A DNA stretch of 64,000 nucleotides, taken from Loripinus fragilis (lineage: Eukaryota; Mollusca; Bivalvia; Lucinida; Lucinidae). The position numbers and the translations under genes are program-made. The notes under the pieces are model-generated. The model was not told where the DNA came from and ran no database searches. It saw only the letters and a list, made by a program, of their open reading frames with translations. Below, piece by piece: positions 1-11,300 of the stretch (within the stretch, counting starts at the first letter, position 1; each line of letters begins with the position of its first letter). The stretch is from positions 134,004,849-134,068,848 of the forward strand of contig OZ026515.1 in NCBI GenBank assembly GCA_964019695.1, given 5' to 3'.

Positions 1-449
1 GGTTACCAGTATGCGAGGAAAATTATATTTGATTTGGTCTTTGTCAATAAAGGTACATAGAGGATATTAAACGAGTGTTCATTTCGTAATATAATAATAT
101 ATCATGAGTGCGAGAGAAGGATAGACATATCTGTTCCGAAGATCACCGTTTGGCATCACGAGGCCTGCCAAGTAATGACGAAGGATGTTCGCAAGGGGCG
201 GATTCTTCTGTTCAATCCTCTCGCAAATAATGGATTCTCTTTTCTTTCTCACCATTAAATATTGCATTTTTATATTTCTAAAGGTCTCACAGAAGTTCGT
301 GAATACCCTGAAATTCGACATAACATGATGACGTTACTGACGTTACGTAAAATAGCATCGAAGTCACTTGCCTGCCGACATGCGGCTATTCTTTTTTTTT
401 ACCCTTCCCAAGGGTTGGTACGGGGTATGTGAAATGGAATTTTCTTAAA
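1..449. other. No recognisable gene
   Basis: AT-rich non-coding sequence. The only open frame (79-321, minus) has no recognisable domain and looks like chance. No repeat with clear ends is seen. Confidence 0.4.
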
Positions 450-688
450 TGAGCCGCGACATGAGATTTCCAACAATATGGTATATGCGGCCAGCAAAGC
501 CTCAGATCAGCCTGTGCATACGCGCAATCTGATCAGAGCCTTTGCTAGTCGCTTGAATACTCTTTGCGTGTTAAGCTACAAACCAAACATTATTTGGAGT
601 TTCTAAGCTTAAAAGGAGGCTGCACAGGCTCGTCTAAGTCTACACTAGTCAAAATGCCACATTGTTGGAAATCACATGTCGCGGCTCA
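450..688 (+). mobile_element. R1 family MITE, copy 1 (239 bp)
   Basis: Non-autonomous element with about 30-bp terminal inverted repeats: it opens TGAGCCGCGACATG and closes CATGTCGCGGCTCA, with ATTTCCAACAAT-type sequence next to each end. Three other copies of nearly the same length lie at 21801, 25530 and 27991, which supports the ends. The interior carries a conserved segment around 'cttaaaaggaggctgcacag'. No coding capacity. The superfamily cannot be assigned, since no clear target duplication is visible. Confidence 0.8.
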
Positions 689-1060
689 AATGGGTAAAAC
701 ACAGTGGTAACCCCGACCTGGTAGGCAAGAATAATGTGTGCCTTGTCGCGAGAAATCCTGTCTGTGAGGTTTCCGACCAGGTCATCCTCAAAACAGCCTG
801 CTCAGCAAGAGAGACTAGCTAGATTGTTGCAAATATGAATGAATCACGTTTAGATATCATACTTTGCTGGAAACGAATAACAAAGACTCTAATCAGTTTG
901 CACGGATGCACACACTCGTCTGCACCATTGTTGTTTGCATGCGGCAAATGCATTTTTTTTTATTAAATTAGCCTTTAGCCGGTTTAATAAACACCATATG
1001 AAATGACCACGAGAGTTTGAATTTGTTTATCAAATGACCTTTTTAATGGGAGTATACTAT

Positions 1061-1262
1061 TGTCGTGCCAACCAAGAGTGACAGTGGCGTAATACTTTGT
1101 TTAACGTGTACACTTCACTTGAGCTAACGCGAATCGATAGATCACTTGTGTATTAATCCTATCCTGTGGATAAAATTAATACACAAGTGATCTATCGATT
1201 CTAAGTCCCTGATAACTTTGTAAACAAAACATGACGACACTGTCACTCTTGGCTGGCACGGC
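1061..1262. mobile_element. Foldback MITE-like element (202 bp)
   Basis: Long inverted repeat. The outer arms match (TGTCGTGCCAACCAAGAGTG against CACTCTTGGCTGGCACGGCA). A second, almost perfect inner pair is centred near 1164 (GATAGATCACTTGTGTATTA and its complement). No open frame. Target duplication not resolved. Confidence 0.7.
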
Positions 1263-2819
1263 AGATGTACTGCTTTTGAACAAAGTGAAGATTATTTTGA
1301 TGAAAACTGCATTATTGACAGGGGCGGCAGGACTTCAGAAGTTCCCGCAACGTTGCCATATAACGTGAGGTCATCATATTTATTATATACAAATTAATAA
1401 AGTACAGGAAAATATTGATTACATGTAAATATAATGCATATATTTTCATGGTGAAATGTAAAAAGTTGTTTTTTTTACTGGAGTCAAATACATTACACGG
1501 ACTTCTGTCGCGTTTTTCTGTCCCGTGGAATGTTTTGAAGAAAGCATATGACTATAATATTTTGTTTCTCCAATGTATGCTGAGGACAACACTAGTTATT
1601 GGCACCCCAGGGATTATGGGGTACACACCAGTGATGACGGCATCAATATGGCGCCTATCAAAAACTTTAACCTAAGTCAAGACATCATTATCGATACATG
1701 GAAGATTTTTTCCCCATTTTTAGTATTATTTTCAGTAAGGCAATTGTCTCGCTGAGAAGTAGAGAACTGACTGCTTTACTTTAATTGTGTGTCATCCTTG
1801 TGTTGTCTGTTATAATGCTCACTTATTTGTTGCAACGAGAATCATATTATGTATGATAGATATGCATCCTAGACGGCTTGGTGGCTATCACCTTGTGGCA
1901 TACCATATCACGGATACGGCAAACATTTCAAATGTTCCAAAATGTTCCACCGAAGAAACTGTTAGTCTATACTACTACAGAGAATTTGTTGCCAGTATTA
2001 TGTCCGAAGATTATCTTTAATATTCAAATGAGAACAACAATACATATTTTGTAATAAAAAAGAATAAACCAAAGATACATCACAAATGGGCCTCGTCGCG
2101 AGAAAACCTGTCTTCCGCGCAGTCTGATCAGCGCCTCTGTTATTCGCTTTTTGGAAATATCATATCTAGACTTTCTACGAGCGAAATTTCAATTTTCTAG
2201 CTAGTCTCTGTAGTTGAGCAGGCTGGTTTGAATCTCACTTTGTCAGAATCCCCGACAACAGGTATTGTCACGTCGAGTCCCAAATAATTGTAAGCCATCT
2301 CAGCAGTAGTCAAGAAGAAGGCGACGCATAGTTGATACTTCACATACCTTGGTTGATTCAAGCACGATGGTGCAACAGAAATCAATATATTTTCACTGGG
2401 TACAGATGTATTTGTCCTTTGTCTAGAAGACAATTCCCAGATTGGTTGGTAAAAGTAAACTATTTTCATGTCAGACATAGTAGAAAACAGACGCAGAAAG
2501 TTGGCCATTTTGGAAACCGTTTAAGGATTGTGATTTTGGATTCAAACAGGTATTTGCTGATCTTAGCAAGCAGGCAGTTCTTGACAATCATATTTAAGAC
2601 AACCTGAACGCTATGTTTGTATGCTCTATTAACCAGGCAAAGTCTAACTACTGTCGGTTAGTGAAAAGGAGGATGTTTCGAAGTAAGCAGGCGGAGTCAG
2701 AGAGGCTTCTGCCAACAAAGGTATCTCTGATTAATCCTTTCAAACGAGCATACTATTGAGTGTTATTTGGTATAGTAACAGTGTTGATAATCATACCATT
2801 ACAGTCAGAATATATATGG
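1263..2819. other. Non-coding stretch without recognised gene
   Basis: Several short open frames (1415-1675, 1787-2020, 2197-2607) have no recognisable domain and overlap on both strands. A short piece near 2092-2140 (cgtcgcgagaaaacctgtc) resembles one near 745-765, so part of this is old repeat. Confidence 0.35.
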
Positions 2820-2899
2820 AGTGAAGGATGCTAAGGGTCTCTATCCTCTAATGGCTGCAGTTGGTCGAGCTCCCAATAGCATTTACAATGAGTGGATAA

Positions 2900-3410
2900 T
2901 GGGATGGTATGATGGGGGCCTGGTACTTTGGCTGTTTGTCAGGCCCACCGGGGTTTGCCTGTTGGGTCTATTTTACTCCTGTGTTCGGTTTTGTTTGCTG
3001 TTGGGTCCCTATCTTTGCTTTGTCTCCATGCTGTTTCTTGGTTTGTGTGTTCTTGGGAATGGTGGGTTGGGGGTCTTTTGTGCGGGCCGGGTGTCTATGT
3101 GTCTTGGTCCGCGTCTGGGTTGGGGGTGGGGTTGGCGCTGTTGGGCCGGTTTGGGCCCTCGGGTGGGATATTTCACTGACTGTACCAGGGTGGTGCTTCT
3201 TTGTGGGTCTTTTTTGTTTTTTCCGTCTTTTGTTTGTGCGCGTCTGTTTGTGTGTGCCTTGTGGTCGCCTGCTGGGGGACTGGCCTCTTGGCTTTAGCTT
3301 GTGGTGTCCAACTGTGAGTTTGTCAGTTTCCCATTGGTATCCTGGGTCAGGTGTGGTACTTGATTGTATCGATTCCTGATCTTTGCGTCCTTACTTACTT
3401 TGACTAATGT
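2900..3410 (+). repeat. T/G-rich, A-poor tract with three open frames
   Basis: The top strand is strongly T+G rich and almost lacks A, so stop codons are rare and frames of 158, 156 and 83 residues stay open over the same bases. Their predicted peptides are dominated by Cys, Gly, Trp, Val, Phe and Leu, as composition alone would give. The tail near 3363-3405 (attgtatcgattcctgatc, then cttacttacttt) recurs at 41501-41545, so this is probably the 3' part of a dispersed element. I do not think it is a real protein gene. Confidence 0.55.
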
Positions 3411-4030
3411 TGGTTATAAAGTAAATGCAGCAAGCTTAATGCTGAATATTCAAATCTTGATACTAGGGCATTGTCTGAAATATATTACAGATATGAAAGT
3501 ACCTTCCATATTGTAAAAAGTTTTATTTTGTAGGCTAGCCAAGTACCGTAGGTACACAGCTACACATTTTTATGATTTTTATCACGATTGGAATGATGAT
3601 ATTGGTAAAGAGAACTCCTCTTTCATTTTTTTTGACAGAGTGTTTTCATATTACGCACAAATATTGTTTATGGTGTGTAGATTATTACAAAGGTTTCAAA
3701 TTATTGTTATGACCTTTCAGACCTGACTAGATCAAGACATGTATGTGACATTTGATGATCTGCCTTAAGTTCTTTTCCTTAAGGGTCATTGTGCAATAAC
3801 AGCTCTAGTTTTTTGTGCATTTGTCTATGGAGCGTTTACAAGTTTAAGTGTGATTGATTAGCAGTCCTTATCCAATAAATTGACACTGAATGTCATTATA
3901 CCTTTTTTGTTTTTAAACCACTCACTAGAATCAGAGTCTATCAGACAGAACCCCTGTAATGTTTAGACTTGTTTGGCTTGACCTATAAAATTTCTTACCA
4001 ACTAGAAGCTAAGAAACCAGGGGATAAAGG
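3411..4030. other. No recognisable gene
   Basis: AT-rich unique-looking sequence between the T/G-rich tract and the polypyrimidine block. No open frame of note. Confidence 0.35.
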
Positions 4031-4034
4031 ACAT

Positions 4035-4729
4035 TACATTTTTCTTTTCCCTTTTCCCTATCTATTTTCCTTCTCTTCTTCTCTTTACTCCTTTTATTTC
4101 CTCATATATTCTTCCTTTTCTTCACTATCATTTTCATTTCTGTATTTTTATTCTATTCTTTTTATAGCTTTCTACTTTTTTTATTATTCTTTAACTCATT
4201 TTTCTCTCATTCTTTTCGTTTCTCTCTCCTCTTTTTCATTTTTCTTTCTTTTTCTTTTTTAAATTCTCATTCTCAACTAAACTGCCTTCTCCTTTGTCTT
4301 TGTTTCTTTCTCTTCTTTTCTTTTTTTTTATCTTTTTCTCTTCTTTCTCTTGCCTTTTCTTCTTAGCGTTTCATTTCACTTCCTCCTCTTTTTTGTTTCT
4401 TTTCCTTTTCTTTCTCCTTATATTCTCTTTCATTCTATCTCTCTCTTTTATTTATTTCTTTCTTATTTTACCCTCATTTTATTCTACTCTCTTTTATTTA
4501 TCTCCTTTTTATCATTTTCAGTTTTCTCTCTCTATACAGAACAACCATTTTTCTATCCTCCTTTTCTTACCTCTTTTTCTCTCTCTCAACAAAACATACA
4601 TTTCTTCCTTCTCCTTGTCTTACTTCTTTTCACTCTCTCTCTCTCCCTCTCTCTCTCTCTCTCTCAACAAAACTCACTCTCTCTCAACAAAACATCCCTT
4701 TCTCTCTTCTCATTTTCTTACTTCTTTTT

Positions 4730-4770
<41 letters not shown>

Positions 4771-4982
4771 AAAAGACCTCTTTCTCTACTACTTTTCTTA
4801 CTTCTTTTCTCTCTCTTTCTCGACGAAACATTCCTTTCTCTTTTCTCCTTTTCTTACTTCTTTTTTCTCTCCCTCAACAAACCATCCCTTTCTCTCTTCT
4901 CAGTTTCTTACTATCTCTCTCTCTCTTTCTCTCTCTCTCTCTCAACAAATTATCCCTTTTCTCTTCTCCTTTTCTTACTTCT

Positions 4983-5024
<42 letters not shown>

Positions 5025-5428
5025 AAAACATCCCTTTCTCTCATCTCCTTTTCACACTTCTTATTTCTCTCTCTCAGCAAAACATCCCTTTCTCTCTTCT
5101 CTTTTTCTTTTTTCTTTTTTTCGCTCTCTCTCAACAAAACATCCCTTTCTCTCTTCTACTTCTACTTTTCTCTCTCCCTCTCTCTCAGCAAAACTTCCCT
5201 TTCTCTCTTCTCCTTTTCTTTTTTTTCTTTTTTTTCGCTCTCTCTCAACAAAACATCCCTTTCTCTCTTCTACTTTTCTTACTTCTTTTCTTTCTCTATC
5301 TCTCTCTCTCTCTGTCTCTCTCTCTCTCTCTCAACAACATATCCCTTTCTCTCTTATTCTCTTCTACTTCTTTTTTTCTCTGTCTCTCAACAAAAGGTCC
5401 CTTTCTCTCTTCTCCTTTTCTCATTTAG
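4035..5428 (+). repeat. 1.4-kb polypyrimidine block with minisatellite
   Basis: The top strand is almost entirely C and T for about 1.4 kb. From about 4660 onward it becomes an irregular minisatellite of roughly 12 units spaced about 55-90 bp. Each unit has a short anchor (caacaaaacatcccttt, with variants) followed by TTCT-rich sequence and a (CT)n run of variable length. Two long frames (386 and 376 residues, Ser/Phe/Leu only) and a Glu/Arg-rich minus frame are products of the repeat, not genes. Such asymmetric mirror-like tracts can adopt triplex (H-DNA) structure; that is general knowledge and not shown here. Confidence 0.9.
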
Positions 5429-5443
5429 CCTGCCGCAGGTCAG

Positions 5444-5683
5444 ATGGCCAATAACCTTAAGATGCCTTTTGCAGAGGTAATCCAAGAATTGGAAGAAGAT
5501 GAAGATGAGGAGGAGGAGGAGGAAGATGACAGAAAACATAACCTTTTACCATTAAATGGAAGCCAAAGATGGATCCATTATCTCATTAGGGCAAGAGTGC
5601 GACGAGCACTAGGTACGCTTAACCTATTTAAGCCAAACGGAATTTCCCACTTCTATCAATTGGACCAGTCCATTTCCGTTTAA
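5444..5683 (+). CDS. Possible small coding exon, unknown
   Basis: A 79-residue frame begins right after the polypyrimidine block. The sequence upstream (cattt|ag, then ccgcag|gtcag before the ATG) could serve as a splice acceptor. The peptide has an acidic run at residues about 18-29 (Asp/Glu) followed by a basic stretch with RARVRRALG near residue 50. After that codon the DNA reads 'gcactag|gtacgc', a possible splice donor, so the real exon may end near 5611 and not at the listed stop. I do not recognise a family. It could be the first exon of a gene or a transposase N-terminus, or it could be chance. Confidence 0.3.
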   Translation: MANNLKMPFAEVIQELEEDEDEEEEEEDDRKHNLLPLNGSQRWIHYLIRARVRRALGTLNLFKPNGISHFYQLDQSISV

Positions 5684-5742
5684 AGAGTTGTTTGGTGGTA
5701 TTTTTCATTCTTATTCATTTTTTTAAAAAAGATACTGTAAGC

Positions 5743-5805
5743 AAACAGTGGAAAACATGATCAGACGCCGCGTTTTGCGGCGTCTGATCTGGTTTTGCAC
5801 TGTTT
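5743..5805. repeat. Short foldback (63 bp)
   Basis: Inverted repeat with arms AAACAGTG...AAAAC and GTTTTGCACTGTTT around a perfect inner hairpin ATCAGACGCCGC / GCGGCGTCTGAT (5760-5788). Similar CAGACTGC-type hairpins lie at 12965 and near 56640-56680. Confidence 0.7.
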
Positions 5806-6933
5806 TTCAAAGTCCCACACAAAGGACGCTAGGGTTAAATGAGTAGAAACAATATTCATGAGCTGTTGATTTGCTCTAGCTTCAAATAATTCCAGTTACA
5901 TCCTGTCCTCCACTCTGCTGGTTACACTGATGGTTGAAAATAAATGAAATATTGTTCAAGTGTCTGGAACTGGTAAGGCAAGTTAAATCTTCTAATTATG
6001 TTGTGCTATTTGCAACATTTTCAGCTGACCCTGGAATGCTTTTCACTGAGGTGGTTGGCACAAGCATGTTCAGGTCTTGGCAGATGCCTAACTGTGTTCA
6101 ATAATGTGAAAAAGAGAAAAGCATCTTTAAGCTTTTTCATACTATATTACATTAGGATGAGTCCTTTTTAGCTTAGGTTTTTAGTCAACACCACCAAATA
6201 TTTTGTATTAATACACATATATAACATATCTTTGTATTATTGTATTTATATAAACATTGTTTCAAAGTTACATCTAAATATTTAAAAAAAAAATCTTGTA
6301 TTTTCTACGATTATAATGTATTAGCTTATCATAATGTACTGCCCTCACTGTATTCCCGGGAGACTGCTGAGATCTATATAGAATCAATTGATCTTAGTCA
6401 TGACCTTAAAGGTTCTTTCTATGGTCTCTGTAATTTTGGGTTTAATCCTACTTTTCTGATGGGACCATAAAACCATACAGCATCACCTACTTGAAGTTTG
6501 AATTGATTTGACCTAATGTCATAAAATTTCTGTTCATGGCATACCTTACTATCCTTAGTCTACTGTGAGCAAACTCCTGCATTTTATTTATTTATCACAA
6601 AAACAAATAGGAAGTCTAATCACATGACCAAACGTCATTTTACTGGAAGAGACGCCTGTTGACTCATGGACAGATTATATATATGACAGCATCACTATAA
6701 GTATACATGTATCCAGTCCCATTTCTTTGATGTTTGGACACATGAGACATTATTATTTGCTATAAATAAAGTTCAGAAATTACATTACAGATTATCAAAA
6801 GTGTCAATGTCTTTCTTTTGAAAATGAAATTTATTCATGTTATCAAGTAGAATACTCATGTTTGATAATACATCATGGACGCATTATTAGTGCTGTTTAT
6901 ATGTATATATGAATTATGTTTTTGTATTGCTTA
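5806..6933. other. No recognisable gene
   Basis: AT-rich. The 76-residue frame at 6240-6470 has no recognisable domain. Confidence 0.35.
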
Positions 6934-7037
6934 TAATAGTTTTACCATGTTTGTCCACCTGTACGTAAGATAATCCACTCGATAAAGCTCGAGGATTATC
7001 TCCACGTACAGGCGGATAACACATGGTATAACTATTA
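6934..7037. mobile_element. Palindromic MITE, copy 1 (~104 bp)
   Basis: Nearly full-length hairpin. Outer arms ATAGTTTTACCATG / CATGGTATAACTAT enclose inner arms ACCTGTACGTAAGATAATCC / GGATTATCTCCACGTACAGG. A second copy with the same plan is at 19234-19334. Confidence 0.8.
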
Positions 7038-8063
7038 CTTGTATGAGCTTTAGCGGCCTTTAGAGACATTTTCGTGAACAACAAATCTCTCACCTAACAT
7101 GTCATTGTTCTACATCTCTTTTTAACGCATACAAAAATAATGTACATAGAGGATCTTACATGAGTGCTCATGTTTTATTGAATTTATTGAACGAGTTGGC
7201 TTGCCAAGCATTTTATCTCTTTTTCGCAATGAGTTTAATAAATTCAATTATACAGGGGCATGAATGTTAGATTATATTTATCATATGACCCTAAAGCTAC
7301 TTTTAAATCGCATTTTTGCGTGAAAACGCTAAGAATTTGCCATTATACGTGACACTATTACGGACGCCATTATGTAGCGTTACCAAACTCGTTAACCTCT
7401 AGTGATTTATCGATTTAAATGCATGTCGTTATATTACTCTCGTACGCATCGTTATATCAAGATGAGCATCTGAAATGCTGCCAAGTGCAGTCACGGAACA
7501 TATTTGTTCGCCACCTTTCAACGTCGCCGTAGTACACTTCCAGATTTTTAGCAAAAATCTTTGCTGCAAAACTATATGAAAAAAGGACCAAATGATAACA
7601 AATTGATTTAGGCAATAAACACATTTAGTGTAGTTTTCTGGCCTCTGTTGTTTTGTTAAACCTGTTATTTCAAAGGAAAAATTAAAAATTCAGGTTTTTT
7701 GGTGACGTTAAGATTAACGTCAATGGGAATCAAACTTTTCTGTAATATGCATTCACTTTAAAACTTTTCTACTTGAAAACATAAGGTATAATCATTTTAA
7801 AATTGTATTTTGTATTGTTTTTTTCAATTTGCTTTTCATCCCTGTAAGTTATGTGCAATTGCATGAGCATGAACTTTGTCACAGTATTTTCTTTACAACA
7901 AAATCTGACTGTTTCAACGTCGACGTCATAAAATGGCGAACAATTATATAGAAAAAACACACAATGCCGTAATGCTTTTGGCACATCTAACGAAACATTC
8001 AGAATGTGACCTAGAAAGCTAGCAGCGACCAGCAAATTACTGCGTTTGCGTTTGTATGTGTCT
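7038..8063. other. No recognisable gene
   Basis: AT-rich. The minus frame at 7769-8113 overlaps the LINE relic on the opposite strand and shows no domain. Confidence 0.35.
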
Positions 8064-8330
8064 ATGGTACGATCCATCATGGAATATAGGGTGATGATCT
8101 GGCAAGGAAGCAAACATGTCTACAGACTATCCAGTGTACAGATAAAAGCACTATGCCTTTGCCTTGGGCTCCCAGGAACATCTGTCACAGAAGTGGCAGG
8201 CATACTCCACTGAATCTACACTTAAGGCGAACAAGCATCAGAGATGTTGATACACAAAAATACAAGTTCAGTCATTCAGACAGCCAGTATTTCGAAAATT
8301 CGAACATGAACACAGCGAAAATTTTCTGAC
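8064..8330 (+). pseudogene. LINE reverse-transcriptase C-terminal relic
   Basis: The plus-strand frame from 8064 reads MVRSIMEYRVMIWQ, then SVQIKALCLCLGLPGTS. This is the thumb/C-terminal signature of Jockey/RTE-like non-LTR retrotransposons, in which a 'YGS..W.......L...Q..ALR...G.' pattern follows the reverse transcriptase. The frame stops at 'ctccac|tga' near 8215. A frameshifted continuation (RRTSIRDVDTQKYKF) runs to about 8330. It is a dead 5'-truncated fragment. The clade cannot be set from so little. Confidence 0.65.
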
Positions 8331-8600
8331 CTGCATATGAGTACTCTCTAAACATGTTAGCACACAAAATTTTAAGGACACTTTTCTGATTAATATGATT
8401 CAATTAGGTAAAGCTAAAACTAAGTAAATGTATACGTGTGTTTCAGGTTTCCCAGCCTACCTAATCGTTTGGCCCCACCCTGAAAAAGGGAGATAAAAAG
8501 AACGAAAATAGAAAAAATTGTCATATGTCTTCTAGAAATACAAATCTGAAAGAGTATAAACTTCAGTGTTAGATCTATTTGAACCAGCACATGAGATTTT

Positions 8601-8853
8601 CATGGGCGGATCCAGAGGGGGAACAAGGTGTCATGACCCCCCCCCCCCCCCCCCCCCACCAAACTGGAAAATCTGAAGTTGCTATATGTTGCCTTAGAAA
8701 TACTAGTACGTACCACCCTCGAGAAGCAATTGGACCACTCGGGTCCAAATGCTTCTCGAGTGAGGTCCATTCGGCCCTCTGTGAAATACGTTGATAAGTT
8801 TTCAGGACCCCCCCCCCCCCACCCCTTGATGATATTTTCTGGATCCGCGCATG
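8601..8853. mobile_element. R2 (GGATCC-ended) element, copy at 8.6 kb
   Basis: Bounded by CATGGGCGGATCCAG and CTGGATCCGCGCATG-type ends and flanked by an exact 5-bp direct repeat (ATTTT), as expected for a target duplication. It contains two poly-C runs (C22-class near 8637 and C14-class near 8807). A central inverted repeat (CTCGAGAAGCAATTGGACC / GGTCCAAATGCTTCTCGAG) fills the middle. No coding frame. Confidence 0.75.
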
Positions 8854-8885
8854 ATTTTGGTACATATCGCATCAATATCAAGCAA

Positions 8886-9066
8886 CGAAGGCTCTGGCGA
8901 GTCTGCATATACGTGTAAACTCATCGGAGTCTTCCATGATCGCATGCGCAAAGTATGGATGTAGATGAGGATTCAGGCCAACAATGAGACATCTAAACCC
9001 ACTGAATATATCAGCATTGGCGTTTATTAGAGGCATAAGCGCACGTGCGATAAGTATCAGAATCTC
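8886..9066. repeat. Dispersed repeat left of the TRIM-like gene
   Basis: Shares the order 'agtctgcatat...cgcatgcgcaaa...gcgtttattagaggcataagcgcacgtgcgataa' with 11515-11735, in the same orientation, so diverged copies flank the TRIM-like gene. Low complexity does not explain the match. Confidence 0.5.
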
Positions 9067-9076
9067 GTGTACATTC

Positions 9077-9342
9077 AATGGCGTAGCCAGAACGCTGAAA
9101 AGTTACGCACATCAAAGAGAGACTACTGGATCAGGCAGTGATTCTCTGCAATGGTGACCCTTTTCAAAATTGGTACTTCTCTTAAAGGAAACAATTTGCT
9201 CCCAGAAGGAGCGAATTCTTTCCTTTAAGAGCAGTTCCTTATCGTATAGAAAATCACTTTTACCATATTAGGTGGCCTCCCTTGAGTGTTACTATTATTA
9301 TTACGCACGTGCATAACTGCGTAATGGGAGCTACGCCAATGA
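9077..9342. mobile_element. Foldback MITE-like element (266 bp)
   Basis: Ends are inverted (TCAATGGCGTAGCC / AGCTACGCCAATGA), with further inverted TTACGCAC-type sequence inside. The centre (about 9178-9232) is a hairpin CTCTTAAAGGAAACAATTTG / GAATTCTTTCCTTTAAGAG. Non-coding. Confidence 0.6.
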
Positions 9343-9514
9343 CATGCACCTGATAACTTTAATTCCATTTGCTTTAACGGAGATTTTTAGTTTGCAAAAA
9401 GTTTGGACAAAAAGTTTGATTATCTGGTGAAGCGGTCCTTATATAAGCTATTGATTTCGCCATAAGCAAATAAATCCCTGCTGTCACCATGTGCTAAATC
9501 CTTATATACAAACA

Positions 9515-11209
9515 CTATGTCATTGAATATACCTTAATCTGTTTGGATTGTTTCAAAGTCACAATCAAGAGTGACCGTTTGTAATCCAGACACACGGACA
9601 GTGGTCCATTAATACCGTCTTTTTCTTGTAAAACTTCTTTAGTTGTATAACCTTCCGCGCTAAGCTGTAGAATATTATCTGAACATGTTCCACATACAAA
9701 TGCATTGCCGGCCGGGTCTACAGTTATACCGTATGGTAAATCCAGATATTTCGGCATATGCTTTTTCACAAGTATTCCCATCTTAGTCAAGCACAGCAGC
9801 CCCATGTTTCCATCACTAACATAGATCTTGCTGCCGTCGATACTGATCGCAATATCATTTGGGTCAAAGAAAAGAGGCTCTCTAAACATGTCGTTGCCAA
9901 TAGTTCGCAGTAGTTTTGCACTCATGCTGTATATATAAACTTGTGCTGGAGTAGTACCTCGCCCCCTCGAGGTCACATAAAGTTCTCCGTCATGATAGGC
10001 GACGCTAAAACACTCTATTTCTAATTTAAAAGATCTGGTACTCTTAATGTTACGTTCCGCATACAAATATTGCAGCGTTTTCTCGTATGGAAGACATACT
10101 ACTATTTCCTTTGCGCTCGTTCTGCAAATGCCACCTGGCGTTCCGTCCAAGAGAGTGTTAGAGATGATTCTAAAACTTGTACTCAGCAGAAGAATCTTTC
10201 TACAAGATGAGCTACAAATGACGACCTTGCCATCAGGAAGACATACAGCATTGAAGTTGGGTTCTGGGCCAATGTCAGTGTCAGTAATATCAAAATCTCC
10301 TCGATGTACAAGTTTATACTCATGTGGTGTGCTGCTAAATGCACCAAAAGTCATTATACTCTGGAGTACCCCGCTGACACTTGGGTCAATATTAAAAACG
10401 ATCGACTCAATGCCCTTTGCAGCCTCCAGCCTTTGTATTGTCCTATTTGCTTCTGATATATGATCGTTTGTCTTCTGAACTTTTACGAAGATTTCCAGAT
10501 CCTGTTTCGCCTTTTTATCAAGGTTAGTTTGATCATCTATCAAAGTTTGTATCAACTTCATAGTTTGTTCAATACTTGCACTGCATTCTTTAAACCGTTC
10601 ATCTAGTTCTCCTCTGGCAGATAGTTCGAGTTTATCAAACAATTCATCAATCCTTTTACGATAATCTTTTATAGTTTGCAGTATTTGCGCTTTTTGGCTT
10701 TCCAATTTTCGAACCGTTTTGGTATTTTCTTTTCTTAAACTTTCTAACTTTGTTTTAATATTCTTTAATGTCGGATCATATTCCTTCAATCTCTTTTTTA
10801 GTTCATCGGTATATATCTCCGAGGGTATGGTGAAAAATTCTGAACACAACTTGTGGTCATTTCTAACGCAGTCTGGGCAGCAGAACGAATCGTCTTCTTT
10901 GCAGAATTTAGTAAATCTATTTCCTAAATGTTTGGAACACACATTGAAGTCTTTTAATAATGAGGAGCGTGAGAGAGATCTTAAAGACTTCCTTCCTTCG
11001 TGATTACGAACAAGATTGTGGTGTTTAGATGCAGCGACCTTGGTGTGCTTTTTGGAGCACACCAGACAGAACAAGTCTTTACACTGAACACAAAACATAG
11101 CTGATTTCACCTGCTGATCACTCTTCATACATTGACTACACAATGTGTCAAATGTCATGTCAAGGCCTCCATCTGTAGAGGCGCTAGAATTACTGCCAGA
11201 TGTTGCCAT
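9515..11209 (-). CDS. TRIM-like protein: two B-boxes, coiled coil, propeller; no RING
   Basis: A single uninterrupted 564-residue frame. Residues 24-64 form a first B-box-type zinc site (C24, C27, C40, C43, C48, C51, H63/H64). Residues 91-122 form a second (C91, H94, C103, C111, C114, H119). Residues about 130-270 are a Lys/Glu/Leu-rich coiled coil. From about 320 to the end the sequence has NHL/6-bladed-propeller-like repeats (for example PNDIAISIDGSKIYVSD and PYGITVDPAGNAFVCGT). There is no RING finger, so it should not itself be an E3 ligase. Bivalve genomes hold many such TRIM2/3/56-like proteins, some linked to innate immunity; for this copy that is inference. A splice acceptor (tttcattttcag) ends 7 nt before the ATG, suggesting a 5'-UTR intron. 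No matching poly(A) signal was identified with confidence. Confidence 0.9.
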   Translation of the reverse strand: MATSGSNSSASTDGGLDMTFDTLCSQCMKSDQQVKSAMFCVQCKDLFCLVCSKKHTKVAASKHHNLVRNHEGRKSLRSLSRSSLLKDFNVCSKHLGNRFTKFCKEDDSFCCPDCVRNDHKLCSEFFTIPSEIYTDELKKRLKEYDPTLKNIKTKLESLRKENTKTVRKLESQKAQILQTIKDYRKRIDELFDKLELSARGELDERFKECSASIEQTMKLIQTLIDDQTNLDKKAKQDLEIFVKVQKTNDHISEANRTIQRLEAAKGIESIVFNIDPSVSGVLQSIMTFGAFSSTPHEYKLVHRGDFDITDTDIGPEPNFNAVCLPDGKVVICSSSCRKILLLSTSFRIISNTLLDGTPGGICRTSAKEIVVCLPYEKTLQYLYAERNIKSTRSFKLEIECFSVAYHDGELYVTSRGRGTTPAQVYIYSMSAKLLRTIGNDMFREPLFFDPNDIAISIDGSKIYVSDGNMGLLCLTKMGILVKKHMPKYLDLPYGITVDPAGNAFVCGTCSDNILQLSAEGYTTKEVLQEKDGINGPLSVCLDYKRSLLIVTLKQSKQIKVYSMT

Positions 11210-11215
11210 TTTTTG

Positions 11216-11230
11216 TCTGAAAATGAAAAT
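11216..11230 (-). promoter_or_regulatory. Probable splice acceptor of a 5'-UTR intron
   Basis: On the minus strand a pyrimidine-rich run ends in tttcattttcag|acaaaaaATG, giving AG 7 nt before the TRIM-like start codon. The matching donor further upstream was not identified. Confidence 0.5.
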
Positions 11231-11300
11231 ATATACACAGGTTTAGATAAACAAAAATTTTCATCGTAAAATTGTAAACATTTTCTTACCCATCAGGTTT

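Noticed and set aside
4294..5480. Two long open frames (386 and 376 residues) in the polypyrimidine block
   Set aside because: They contain almost only Ser, Phe, Leu and Lys/Asn from the repeat unit, in two overlapping phases; C/T-only DNA rarely forms stops.
8575..8918. Four overlapping Pro/Gly-rich frames near 8.6-8.9 kb
   Set aside because: All are read through the poly-C runs and inverted core of an R2 element on both strands.
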